Part shown: positions 1 to 7,412 of the stretch, in pieces
Layout: the number at the start of each line of letters is the position of its first letter
Numbering within the stretch: the first letter of the stretch is position 1
Assembly: GCF_001294335.1 (NCBI RefSeq)
Contig: NZ_LGKG01000196.1
Coordinates: 346,349-410,348, forward strand
Direction of reading: 5' to 3'
DNA length: 64,000 nt
Source: Streptomyces chattanoogensis
Lineage (GTDB): Bacteria; Actinomycetota; Actinomycetes; Streptomycetales; Streptomycetaceae
Notes under the pieces: generated by a model
The model's input: only the letters and a program-made list of their open reading frames with translations
What the model was told of the DNA's origin: nothing
Databases searched by the model: none
Position numbers and translations under genes: made by a program

Positions 1-647
1 AGCCACTCCGGGTCCGGCACGACCTCGCCGTAGACCCTCAGGCGGGCTATGCCGCCGTCGGGGTGCTGCTTGAGGCGCAGGTGGGTGAAGCGGCGCTCGA
101 CGGTGACCTCGAAGCCGTTGGCGGCGTGGCCGCGGACGGGCGTGCGCGGGACCAGCTCCTCCCACTTCACGTCGTCGGCGAGCAGGTCCTCGGGGCTGGG
201 GCTGCCCGGGAGCGCGGTGGCCTCGAGGGTGATCTGCTGCGGGTAGTTGCCGCGGAAGTGGGCGGTGTCGACGATGACGCCGCGGATCACGCCGGGGGCG
301 GCGAGGCGGATCAGCGCCCAGTCGTGCTCGTCGTCGGTCGGGAAGGGGTGGTCGCCGTCGGCGCCGCGGCGGCGTCGGGTCTCCCAGCCGTCCATGATCT
401 TGCCCTTGTGGCCGAAGTGCTCGGGGTCGAAGACCGCCGGGCCCGGCTTCAGCAGGTTCTCGCGCTCGGCGAAGAACTCGTCGTTCGCGGCGATCACACC
501 GGCGCCGAAGCGGCGGTCGGCGAGATCGACGAGCGAGGTGAAGGGGAAGTCCCCGCCGCGGTAGTCGGCGTAGGGGTCACCGCCGCCGTACGGGTTGGCG
601 TCGTTGGCGTGCGGATCGGTGGAGTCGGCGGCCGGGGTGGCGGTCAT
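1..647 (-). CDS. alc: Allantoicase, 5' part only (3' end outside window)
   Basis: Allantoicase hydrolyses allantoate to ureidoglycolate and urea in purine catabolism, in the cytoplasm. The first 215 codons are visible, read from ATG at 647 toward base 1 with no stop, so the C-terminal part lies beyond the window. Recognisable family segments are FGAGVIAANDEFF near residue 47, the stretch GKIMDGWETRRRR near residue 85, and IRLAAPGVIRGVIVDTAHF near residue 110. An AAGGGC ribosome site lies just before the ATG. The gene runs the same way as the LysR gene behind it. A 13-base box about 60 nt upstream is repeated upstream of the eamA-type gene, suggesting common control. The family call is firm; activity is inferred. 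Confidence 0.9.
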   Translation of the reverse strand, partial: MTATPAADSTDPHANDANPYGGGDPYADYRGGDFPFTSLVDLADRRFGAGVIAANDEFFAERENLLKPGPAVFDPEHFGHKGKIMDGWETRRRRGADGDHPFPTDDEHDWALIRLAAPGVIRGVIVDTAHFRGNYPQQITLEATALPGSPSPEDLLADDVKWEELVPRTPVRGHAANGFEVTVERRFTHLRLKQHPDGGIARLRVYGEVVPDPEW

Positions 648-706
648 CGTTGCCCTTCGGTGCGGAGGCTGGTGCGGACCCGTCCACGGTCGCAGGCCCC
701 ACCCCA

Positions 707-727
707 CAGGTCCATCGAAAGTTCTTG
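707..727 (-). promoter_or_regulatory. Shared upstream box, copy 1 (allantoicase)
   Basis: CAGGTCCATCGAA followed by AGTTCTTG lies 60 nt before the allantoicase start. The same 13 bases recur at 2979-2991 before the EamA transporter gene at almost the same distance (54 nt). Between the two lies the LysR gene. It may be a LysR operator or a shared promoter element. A separate inverted repeat GTTCA-N7-TGAAC is at 736-752. Confidence 0.4.
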
Positions 728-771
728 ACGGTTATGTTCAGCAGGATTGAACGGTCACGGGGGTTAAACCG

Positions 772-1722
772 TCAGCCGATGTGAGCTTCGCCCGGTGCCT
801 GGGCGGCCGCCGCATGCCGCAGCGCGGCCAGTACGCGGGCCAGGCCCGGCGCCCCCTCGGAGCCGCGCCGGGCGGCCGCCACCACATGGCGGCGCGGCTG
901 GTCGGCGTGCAGCACCCGGAGAGCCACCCCGGCGCCCCGCTCCCCGCGCGACACCGCGCCGCCCCCCGCCATCGCCATCCGCGGCACCAGCGCCACCCCC
1001 ATCCCCGCCGCGACCATCGCCAGAATCGCGCTCCAGTCCGCCGCCGCATGCGCCTGCTCCGGCACGAACCCCGCGTTCTCGCAGGCCGTGGTGGTGATCT
1101 GCGACCAGGGCCCGCTGCTGCCGAAGATCCAGGGCTCGTTGGCCAGATCCGCCAGCCGCAGCCCCGGTTCGGCGGCCAGCGGATGCCCGGCCGGCAGCGC
1201 CACGTCCAGCGGGTCGGCCAGCAGCGAGACCCGGCTGAACTTCGGGTCACGGGGCGTCGGGGCATGCGCGGCCAGCGACAGCGCGAGATCGACGCTGCCC
1301 TCCGCCAGCAGCTCGTACGCGGCCTCCGCCTCCGCCTCCCGTACGGCGACCGACAGGCCCGGATGCGTACGCCGCAGCTCCTGGACGGCGGGCACCACCA
1401 GGGCGGGAATGGCCGTGGAGAACGCGCCGACCCGGACCTGTCCGGCCTCGCCCTGGAGGTAGTCCAGGAGTTCCGCGTCCGCCCGCTCGAGCTGGGCGAA
1501 CACCGCCTCGGCGTGCCGCAGCACCAGCTGCGCGGCGTCGGTCAGCCGCACCCGGCGTCCATGCGCCTCCAGGAGCGTGACGCCGAGCTGCCTGGCCAGG
1601 CCCGTCAGCTGCTGCGAGACCGCCGAGGGCGTCATGTGCAACGCCTCGGCGGTCGCGGTGACCGTACCCAGCTCTTGGAGGGTGCGCAGGATACGCAGCT
1701 TTTTGATGTCCCAGTCGGCCAT
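772..1722 (-). CDS. LysR-family transcriptional regulator
   Basis: A 316-residue LysR-type regulator of normal family length. Residues 8-65 form the winged helix-turn-helix with the typical LRTLQELGTVTATAEAL and MTPSAVSQQL segments. Residues about 93-300 are the type 2 periplasmic-binding-like effector domain, beginning GQVRVGAFSTAIPALVVPA. It starts at ATG 1722. It sits between an allantoicase gene and an EamA exporter gene, all on the minus strand, and those two neighbours share an upstream box. LysR proteins usually act on adjacent genes, so these are the first targets to test. The effector cannot be read from sequence. Confidence 0.93.
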   Translation of the reverse strand: MADWDIKKLRILRTLQELGTVTATAEALHMTPSAVSQQLTGLARQLGVTLLEAHGRRVRLTDAAQLVLRHAEAVFAQLERADAELLDYLQGEAGQVRVGAFSTAIPALVVPAVQELRRTHPGLSVAVREAEAEAAYELLAEGSVDLALSLAAHAPTPRDPKFSRVSLLADPLDVALPAGHPLAAEPGLRLADLANEPWIFGSSGPWSQITTTACENAGFVPEQAHAAADWSAILAMVAAGMGVALVPRMAMAGGGAVSRGERGAGVALRVLHADQPRRHVVAAARRGSEGAPGLARVLAALRHAAAAQAPGEAHIG

Positions 1723-1764
1723 ACGCGGCAGCGTACGCTGCGGTTTCTCCCCACGTTTTCGGCT

Positions 1765-1887
1765 TTCCCGCCGTGGTGGCTTCTCGCCGTTGCGCCTGCG
1801 GCGGGCCGATCCGCTGCGCTTTGCCAGGGCCGTACGTTGTCGGCCTCCCCGCCGTGGGTGCCTCTCGCCGTTGCGCCTGCGGCGGGC
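1765..1887. repeat. Two 42-bp imperfect direct repeats in an intergenic region
   Basis: The lysR-eamA gap (1723-2007) holds two copies of a 42-bp unit at 1765-1806 and 1846-1887, 81 bp apart. They share CTCGCCGTTGCGCCTGCG and differ at about four positions. Both lie upstream of lysR on its own strand. I see no coding potential. They resemble a small dispersed Streptomyces intergenic repeat; function is unknown. Confidence 0.6.
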
Positions 1888-2007
1888 GTGGGTTGTACGG
1901 GAGCGGTGCCCCTCCTCCGGACTTCGTCCTGCGGAGCGGCCCCTCCCGTGGGTGGGGGAAGAGGCCGGTGGGGGCTGGTGTGGTTCGTTCGCTGCGGGCA
2001 GGTGGCG

Positions 2008-2925
2008 TCAGCGTTTGTTTCCGGCGCCGAGTGCGACGCCCGCGACGATCAGGGCCATGCAGACCGTCTGCATGACGCCCACGGGCTCGTCCAGGACCGC
2101 GGACGACAGCAGCGCCACACAGACCGGCTGGAGGTAGTAGACGATCCCGGCCCGTGCGGCGCCGACCAGGGCGATGGCCTTGTTCCAGGTGAAGTAGGCG
2201 ACGGCGGACGAGAAGACGCCGATGTAGAGAAGCGGGGCGACGGTCCCGGTGGTGGGGGCGAAGCCGCCTTCGACGGCAAGGCTCACTGCGTACGCCGGGA
2301 GCAGCATCGCCGCGCCCAGCGCGAAGGTCATGAAGAGGAACGGAACCCCGCCGATCTCCCGGGGACGGCGGCGCAGCAGGGCGCTGTAGCCGGCGAAGGC
2401 GGCCGTCGCGGCGAGCATCCACAGATCGCCGGTGGCGAAGTCGAGATGGAGGACGGCCGCCGGTGAGCCCTTGCCGACCAGCGTCACCACACCCGCCAGC
2501 GCGAGCGCCATTCCGGCGGTCCGCCGCCCGCCGAGCCGCTCCCCGCCGCGGGCGAACAGGGCGATCAGCACCGGCGAGGCCGCCGCGATCATGGCCATGT
2601 TGGTGGCGGAAGTGCTGCGCCCCGCCTGGTAGATGAGGGTGTTGAAGAGGGTGACGCCCAGCAGGGCGGCCAGCGCCAGGAAGCCGAGGTGCCGGCGGAT
2701 GACCGGCCACTGGCGGCGGACCGGCGCAGCGGCGAGCGGCGCCACCGCGAGCAGCGCGATGATCCACCGCCAGAAGGCGGTCTGGACGGGCGGGACGGTG
2801 TCGTGCAGGGCGCGGGCGATGACGAAGTTGCCGGACCAGACGACGGTCGCCGTCAGGGCGAGCGCCAGGCCGGAGCTCTGCGCGGACGGTGTGCGGGGGG
2901 CGCGGACCCGTTCCAGGACTGCCAC
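2008..2925 (-). CDS. EamA-family (DMT superfamily) transporter
   Basis: A multi-pass membrane protein of the drug/metabolite transporter superfamily, 305 residues from the chosen GTG at 2925. That start follows a strong GAGGAGAGG site with a 5-nt gap; a GTG at 2958 would add 11 residues but has a poorer site. About ten hydrophobic helices are visible in two EamA halves, the first opening LALTATVVWSGNFVIARAL and the second GDLWMLAATAAFAGYSALL. The C-terminal half ends with the typical LDEPVGVMQTVCMALIVAG segment. These proteins usually export amino acids or small metabolites; the substrate is not predictable. It lies behind the LysR gene and shares an upstream box with the allantoicase gene. 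Confidence 0.92.
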   Translation of the reverse strand: MAVLERVRAPRTPSAQSSGLALALTATVVWSGNFVIARALHDTVPPVQTAFWRWIIALLAVAPLAAAPVRRQWPVIRRHLGFLALAALLGVTLFNTLIYQAGRSTSATNMAMIAAASPVLIALFARGGERLGGRRTAGMALALAGVVTLVGKGSPAAVLHLDFATGDLWMLAATAAFAGYSALLRRRPREIGGVPFLFMTFALGAAMLLPAYAVSLAVEGGFAPTTGTVAPLLYIGVFSSAVAYFTWNKAIALVGAARAGIVYYLQPVCVALLSSAVLDEPVGVMQTVCMALIVAGVALGAGNKR

Positions 2926-2978
2926 GGTTTCCTCTCCTCGGGGGCGGTGGGACTCCACCGTGACAGCCCGGGAACCAT

Positions 2979-2999
2979 CAGGTCCATCGAATAGTTTTG
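2979..2999 (-). promoter_or_regulatory. Shared upstream box, copy 2 (EamA transporter)
   Basis: CAGGTCCATCGAA followed by TAGTTTTG, 54 nt before the transporter start, in a locally AT-rich stretch (2990-3025). The first 13 bases are identical to 707-719 upstream of the allantoicase gene, in the same orientation. Confidence 0.4.
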
Positions 3000-3037
3000 T
3001 TTGTTTCTTTTAGGGAAATTGAATGGTTGGGGCGGCC

Positions 3038-4015
3038 TCAGCCGCGGGCGGCCTCACGGCGGGCCCGGATGGCCGCCTGGCGCTCGTCGAACTTCCGCGC
3101 CTGGCCGTCCAGGCCGTCCATGAAAAGCCCCAGCTCCTCCTGGGCGCGCAGCCCGGCGGGTCCCAGGCCGCCGATCTCCAGCACCTTGAGGAAGCGCAGG
3201 ACGGGCTGCAGTACGTCGTCGTGGTGGATGCGCAGGTTGTAGATCCCGCCGATGGCCATCCGGGCGGCGGCCCGCTCGAAGCCAGGCATGCCGTGGCCGG
3301 GCATCCGGAAGCCGGTGACGACGTCGCGTACGGCGCACATGGTCTGGTCGGGCGCCATCTCGAAGGCCGCGCCGAGCAGATTGCGGTAGAAGACCATGTG
3401 GAGGTTCTCGTCGGTGGCGATCCGGGCCAGCATCCGGTCGCAGACGGGGTCGCCGGAGTGGTGGCCGGTGTTGCGGTGCGAGATCCGGGTGGCCAGCTCC
3501 TGGAAGGCGACATACGCCACGGAGTGCAGCATGCTGTGCGAGTTGTCGGACTCGAAGCCCTCCGACATATGGGACATCCGGAACCGCTCCAGCTCGACCG
3601 GGTCCACCGCGCGGCTGGTGAGCAGGTAGTCGCGCATCACGATGCCGTGTCGGCCCTCCTCCGCGGTCCAGCGGTGCACCCAGGTGCCCCAGGCGCCGTC
3701 CCGGCCGAAGAGGGTGGCGATCTCGTGGTGGTAGCTGGGGAGGTTGTCCTCGGTCAGCAGGTTGACCACCAGTGCGATCCGGCCGATGTCGGTGACCTTG
3801 GACTGCTCGATCGACCAGGGCTCACCGCCCAGCGGGCCGTCGAAGTTCCGCCCGTCGCTCCAGGGGACGTACTCGTGCGGCATCCATTCCTTGGCGACCT
3901 TCAGATGCCGGTTGAGCTCCTTCTCGACGACCTCTTCGAGTGCGTAGAGGAGCTGTGCGTCGGTCCAGGCGGCCTGGCCGCGCTCTCCGTTGTGGCGGGC
4001 GGGGGCGATGGTCAC
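3038..4015 (-). CDS. desA: Acyl-[acyl-carrier-protein] desaturase (ferritin-like di-iron)
   Basis: Soluble fatty-acid desaturase of the plant stearoyl-ACP desaturase family, which introduces a cis double bond into acyl-ACP using oxygen, ferredoxin and a di-iron centre. It has 325 residues, normal for the actinobacterial DesA group. The iron-ligand segments are visible as WTAEEGRHG near residue 115 (ExxH) and ATDENLHM near residue 206. It starts at GTG 4015. The gene is monocistronic, with an EamA gene 112 bp downstream. Upstream is a dense array of CCTACG/CGTAGG half-sites (4039-4096), so transcription is probably controlled by a dedicated regulator. The family call is firm; the gene symbol follows common actinobacterial usage. 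Confidence 0.93.
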   Translation of the reverse strand: MTIAPARHNGERGQAAWTDAQLLYALEEVVEKELNRHLKVAKEWMPHEYVPWSDGRNFDGPLGGEPWSIEQSKVTDIGRIALVVNLLTEDNLPSYHHEIATLFGRDGAWGTWVHRWTAEEGRHGIVMRDYLLTSRAVDPVELERFRMSHMSEGFESDNSHSMLHSVAYVAFQELATRISHRNTGHHSGDPVCDRMLARIATDENLHMVFYRNLLGAAFEMAPDQTMCAVRDVVTGFRMPGHGMPGFERAAARMAIGGIYNLRIHHDDVLQPVLRFLKVLEIGGLGPAGLRAQEELGLFMDGLDGQARKFDERQAAIRARREAARG

Positions 4016-4038
4016 GGGGGAACTCCGGGGGACGACGA

Positions 4039-4096
4039 AACCTACGGTGTCGCAGGCGGGGGACCTACGGGGCCGTAGGTTACGTCATCGTAGGTT
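4039..4096 (-). promoter_or_regulatory. Operator array upstream of the desaturase
   Basis: Four copies of one half-site lie 24-81 nt before the desaturase GTG: AACCTACG at 4039-4046, a palindrome ACCTACGG-GG-CCGTAGGT at 4063-4080 with perfect 8-bp arms, and CGTAGGTT again at 4089-4096. The 4074-4081 and 4089-4096 copies are direct repeats with a 15-bp period. This is typical of a dimeric repressor binding cooperatively over a promoter. The regulator is not identified in this window. Confidence 0.7.
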
Positions 4097-4210
4097 GGGC
4101 CCGGTTAAAGACGCCCCCCTCCCCAAACCGGTGGAAATCCACTCGATAGGCACTCCGCAACCCCTTTTTCACCTGCGGAAACGCCCCCCAATAGCGCGGG
4201 GCATACAAAA

Positions 4211-4246
4211 GGGCGCCCACCGGTTCGTATGAACCGGTGGGCGCCC
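4211..4246 (-). terminator. Strong hairpin terminator after the 82-residue gene
   Basis: Perfect 16-bp stem (4211-4226 with 4231-4246) and a GTAT loop, followed on the minus strand by TTTT (4207-4210). It lies 38 bp after the stop of the small membrane-protein gene and insulates it from the desaturase operator. Confidence 0.85.
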
Positions 4247-4284
4247 TCGAGGCGTCACGGAGGCTTGCGCCCCGCCCTGTGATG

Positions 4285-4533
4285 TCAGCCCTTGGCCTGC
4301 TTGCGGGACTTGTCGCCCGCGATGACCAGCCCGGCGATGACCAGGAAGAGCACGATGGGTGCGACGACATAGAGGCCGAGCGTCTCGACCACGTTCAGGC
4401 CCGGACCCGGGTCGTCACCGTCGTCGGGGATGGCCGCAGCCGCAAACACGGGGGACGACATCATCAGCATCAGCGCGGTGCCGGCCGTGATGGTCCCGGC
4501 GCGCAGGGCATTCTTCTTGACCTTGTGGCTCAC
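4285..4533 (-). CDS. Small secreted/membrane-anchored protein of unknown function
   Basis: An 82-residue protein I do not recognise as a named family. Residues 1-32 look like a signal peptide (KKNALRAGTITAGTALMLMM, then an AxA site around SSPVFAAAA). A short acidic stretch IPDDGDDPGPG follows, then one hydrophobic helix (about residues 50-72, LGLYVVAPIVLFLVIAGLVI) and a basic tail DKSRKQAKG. The predicted form is a single-pass membrane peptide with a tiny exported loop. The start is GTG 4533; the ribosome site is weak. It has its own strong terminator. The reading frame carries typical high-GC codon bias, so I take it as real. Confidence 0.75.
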   Translation of the reverse strand: MSHKVKKNALRAGTITAGTALMLMMSSPVFAAAAIPDDGDDPGPGLNVVETLGLYVVAPIVLFLVIAGLVIAGDKSRKQAKG

Positions 4534-4606
4534 GGAGTCAACGTATCCGACGCCCCGACGCCCCGCGCGCCCGGGGTGGCGTGCGGGGTGCGCAGCGGCG
4601 GAGGTC

Positions 4607-6751
4607 TCAGCGCCCGCCGTTGCCGAATTCCCGCATCAGGGTGTGCAGTCGGGGCGATGCGGCCAGCTGTTCAAGGGTCTGCGGGCGGCCGTCCGGGTCC
4701 GCGATCGGCAGGCGCCAGTTCGGGTATTCGTCCCAGGTCCCGGGGAGGTTCTGGGGGCGGCGGTCGCCCACCGCGTCCGGGAGCCAGATCCCGACCAGCC
4801 GCGCGGGGGTGCGCAGCAGGAAGCGGTGTACGGCCCGGACCGCGGCCTCCTCGTCGGCCGGGCCCTCCGGCAGCAGGCCGTGCCGGGTCAGCTCGCCCAG
4901 CCATGCGGCGAGTTCGCAGGTCGCGCGGGAGCGTTCGCGTTCCGGCGGGCCGGTGAGCAGGCCGAGCCGCTCGCGCAGTGCGATGTCCTCGCCGGTGAGC
5001 CGGGCGGCGGTGGTCGGCAGGTCGTGGGTGGTGGCGGTGGCCAGACAGCCGGTGCGCCATTCCTCGGGGGCGAGGATGCGCGCCTCGGCGGGCGCTTCGG
5101 CATCGCCGGCCTCACTGGCGGCGTCCGCCGCCGCGTAGTCCCGCTCGAACCACAGCACCGAGGTGCCCAGGACCCCGCGCTCGGCGAGCGCCTCCCGGAC
5201 GCCCGGCTCGACCGTCCCCAGGTCCTCGCCGATCATCGCGGCGCCCGCCCGGTGCGCCTCCAGGGCCAGGAGGGAGAGCATCGCCTCGCCGTCATAGCGG
5301 ACGTAGGCCCCCTCCGTCGGCGGCCGGCCCTCCGGCACCCACCAGAGCCGGAAGAGGCCCATGACGTGGTCGATGCGCAGTCCGCCGGCGTGCCGCAGCA
5401 GGCCGCGCAGCAGATCGCGGTACGGGGCGTAGCCGGAGGCGGCCAGGGCGTCGGGGCGCCAGGGCGGCAGGCCCCAGTCCTGGCCGCGGGCGTTGAAGGC
5501 GTCGGGGGGCGCGCCGATGGACATGCCGGCGGCGAAGGCGTCCTGCTGGGCCCAGGTGTCGGCTCCGGTGGGGTGGACGCCGACCGCGAGGTCGTGGACC
5601 AGTCCGATGTCCATCCCGGCGTCCCGCGCGGCGCGCTGCGCGGCCGCCAGCTGCTGGTCGGTGAACCAGGCCAGGCGGCAGTGGAAGTCGATGCGGTCGA
5701 GGAGTTCGGCGCGCAGCCGGGCGGTGCCGGGCGAGCGGGGGCCGCGCAGCCCGGCGGGCCAGGCGCGCCAGTCGGGTCCGTGCCGCTCGGCGAGGGCGCA
5801 CCAGGTGGCGTGGTCCTCCAGGGGCGTGCCCTGCTCGGCGAGGAAATCGCAGTAGGCGGCGCGCCGTCCCGGCGAGAGCGGGACCGCGCAGAGCATTTCC
5901 AGGGCCTCGCGTTTGAGCTCCCAGACGGCGTCCCGGTCGATCAGTGCGCCGCGTTCGAGGACGTCCGTACGCAGGGTGCGGGCGCGGGCGGCGAGGGCGT
6001 CGGCCCGCCGGCGCTCGGAGCCGGTCAGGTGGGCGTACTCCGGGATGTGCTCGATCCGCAGATGGACCGGGTCGGGGAAGCGGCGCGAGGAGGGGCGGTA
6101 GGGGGACGGGTCGGCGGGCGGGCCGGGGACGGCGGCGTGCAGCGGGTTGAGCTGGACGAAGCCGGTGCCGAGGGCGCGGCCCGACCAGGCGGCGAGGTCC
6201 GCGAGGTCCCCCAGGTCGCCCATGCCCCAGGAGCGGCGGGACAGGAGGGAGTAGAGCTGGACCAGGAAGCCGTGTGCGCGGCCGGGCGGGGCGGGCACCC
6301 GGTCGGGGGCGACGATCAGCCGGGCGCGGGCGGTGCGGCCGTCGGGGGCCTGCGCGTGGAGGGTGTGGACCCCCAGGGGGAGGTCCGGAGGGAGTGCCGG
6401 GCCAAGAGAGGGGGGCCGGTCCGGGGGTGCGGCCGGCATGGGGTCCGGCGGCCGGGCGTCCGCGTCCCCGCCGCGCTCGGTCTCGACCCGCACAACGGTG
6501 CCCTCGGGCAGATCGCCGAGGTCGGGCGGGCGGCCGGGGCGGGCCACGACGGTGCCGGGGAGCAGGCGGCGGCCGGCTCCGTCCTCGTACGCGGTCAGGG
6601 CGGCGCGTACGGCATCGGGCGTCGAGGCGTCGACACCTAAGGCGGCGAGCACGGCGACAACGGTGTCGTCGCCGATGTGGAGGGTCCTGCCCGGCGAGGG
6701 TTCGTAGCACGTGGCGATGCCGTGCAGCCGGGCCAGCCGCGCACGGCCCAT
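4607..6751 (-). CDS. malQ: 4-alpha-glucanotransferase (amylomaltase, GH77)
   Basis: Transfers alpha-1,4-glucan segments between maltodextrins in the cytoplasm, part of maltodextrin and glycogen metabolism. The 714 residues fit the long actinobacterial form with an N-terminal extension of about 150 residues. GH77 landmarks are QLYSLLSRRSWGMGDLGDL near residue 185, GLVHDLAVGVHP, GGLRIDHVMGLFRLWW and AAMIGEDLGTVEPGVREAL (catalytic-region acid residues), and ATTHDLPTTAARLTGED. It starts at ATG 6751, 6 bp after the stop of a small upstream ORF, and its GAGG ribosome site overlaps that stop (TGAGGACCC), so the two are probably translationally coupled. The family call is firm. Confidence 0.96.
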   Translation of the reverse strand: MGRARLARLHGIATCYEPSPGRTLHIGDDTVVAVLAALGVDASTPDAVRAALTAYEDGAGRRLLPGTVVARPGRPPDLGDLPEGTVVRVETERGGDADARPPDPMPAAPPDRPPSLGPALPPDLPLGVHTLHAQAPDGRTARARLIVAPDRVPAPPGRAHGFLVQLYSLLSRRSWGMGDLGDLADLAAWSGRALGTGFVQLNPLHAAVPGPPADPSPYRPSSRRFPDPVHLRIEHIPEYAHLTGSERRRADALAARARTLRTDVLERGALIDRDAVWELKREALEMLCAVPLSPGRRAAYCDFLAEQGTPLEDHATWCALAERHGPDWRAWPAGLRGPRSPGTARLRAELLDRIDFHCRLAWFTDQQLAAAQRAARDAGMDIGLVHDLAVGVHPTGADTWAQQDAFAAGMSIGAPPDAFNARGQDWGLPPWRPDALAASGYAPYRDLLRGLLRHAGGLRIDHVMGLFRLWWVPEGRPPTEGAYVRYDGEAMLSLLALEAHRAGAAMIGEDLGTVEPGVREALAERGVLGTSVLWFERDYAAADAASEAGDAEAPAEARILAPEEWRTGCLATATTHDLPTTAARLTGEDIALRERLGLLTGPPERERSRATCELAAWLGELTRHGLLPEGPADEEAAVRAVHRFLLRTPARLVGIWLPDAVGDRRPQNLPGTWDEYPNWRLPIADPDGRPQTLEQLAASPRLHTLMREFGNGGR

Positions 6752-6757
6752 GGGTCC

Positions 6758-7027
6758 TCAGACCTCCATGGACTCCGTGCCCAGCCCCGTGGCCGTCGGT
6801 TCGCTGGTCAGCGGCAGCTCGGCGGAGATCGGGACCTCGCTGGTCAGCGGCGCGGCGTCGGCGAGCGGCGGCTCGCTGGTGAGCGGCGGCTCGGCGAAGC
6901 TGAAGGATCCGGAGCCGTCGAGCCCCGAGTCGGGACCGGAGACCCCGTCGAAGAGGTCCGGCTCGGTCGGCGCGTCGCCCGGTTTGGCGGACAGCGCATC
7001 AAGGAGCAGCTGAGCGGATGCGGCCAT
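6758..7027 (-). CDS. Small acidic PLTSE-repeat protein coupled to malQ
   Basis: An 89-residue acidic protein of no family known to me. It has a good GGAGGG site 6 nt before ATG 7027 and ends 6 bp before malQ, whose ribosome site overlaps its stop. The N-terminus (MAASAQLLLDALSAKPGD) is weakly helical. The second half is repetitive, with PLTSE at three places and variants PPLAD and VPISAE. It has no cysteine, signal peptide or membrane helix. The setting suggests a translational leader or a regulatory partner of MalQ. A peptide-precursor role was considered, but no modifying enzyme is nearby. I judge the gene real from its ribosome site and spacing; function is unknown. Confidence 0.6.
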   Translation of the reverse strand: MAASAQLLLDALSAKPGDAPTEPDLFDGVSGPDSGLDGSGSFSFAEPPLTSEPPLADAAPLTSEVPISAELPLTSEPTATGLGTESMEV

Positions 7028-7412
7028 GAGGCCCTCCGTTCATCGGTAATGGGACAGGTCTGCCCTACCCACTCGACACGATCGCAGACGCTTTTACCCA
7101 TTAGACGTGACTCAGCTCACACCGCACACGCAGGCGATTTCACGGTTGGGCCGTTCGACTGACGCAGGGAGTCCGGGCAAACGGGGTATCGCGACGGAAG
7201 TTCTGCGGGCACCGGGGCCCGGCGGGCCACCGCCCCCTCCCCGGCCGTCCTCCTCCGGGCCCCCGAGGGCAGGAGGCACCCCCGACGCGCGGTTGACCCC
7301 CTTACCGACACAATGGTGAGCTGACCGCCGAAGGTCTGTCCGAACGGGCATCGGCGGCATACAGGGGGGCCGGTGCGAACCGGCGTGCGGATGAGGGGAC
7401 GAGGAGCGAGCC
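7028..7412. other. Divergent intergenic region, malQ operon and GH84 gene
   Basis: 385 bp between two outward-facing genes. The half next to the malQ operon (7040-7110) is less GC-rich and is the likelier promoter. The right half is C- and G-rich with no convincing inverted repeat. The GH84 ribosome site GAGGAG is at 7401-7406. No further gene is seen. Confidence 0.4.

Noticed and set aside
1765..1887. Direct repeats as ends of an insertion sequence
   Set aside because: Only 81 bp apart, with no transposase frame and no terminal inverted repeats; more likely a small intergenic repeat.
6758..7027. PLTSE-repeat peptide as a ribosomally made natural-product precursor
   Set aside because: No modifying enzyme, protease or exporter lies nearby, and its neighbour is malQ. 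I kept it only as an unknown coupled gene.
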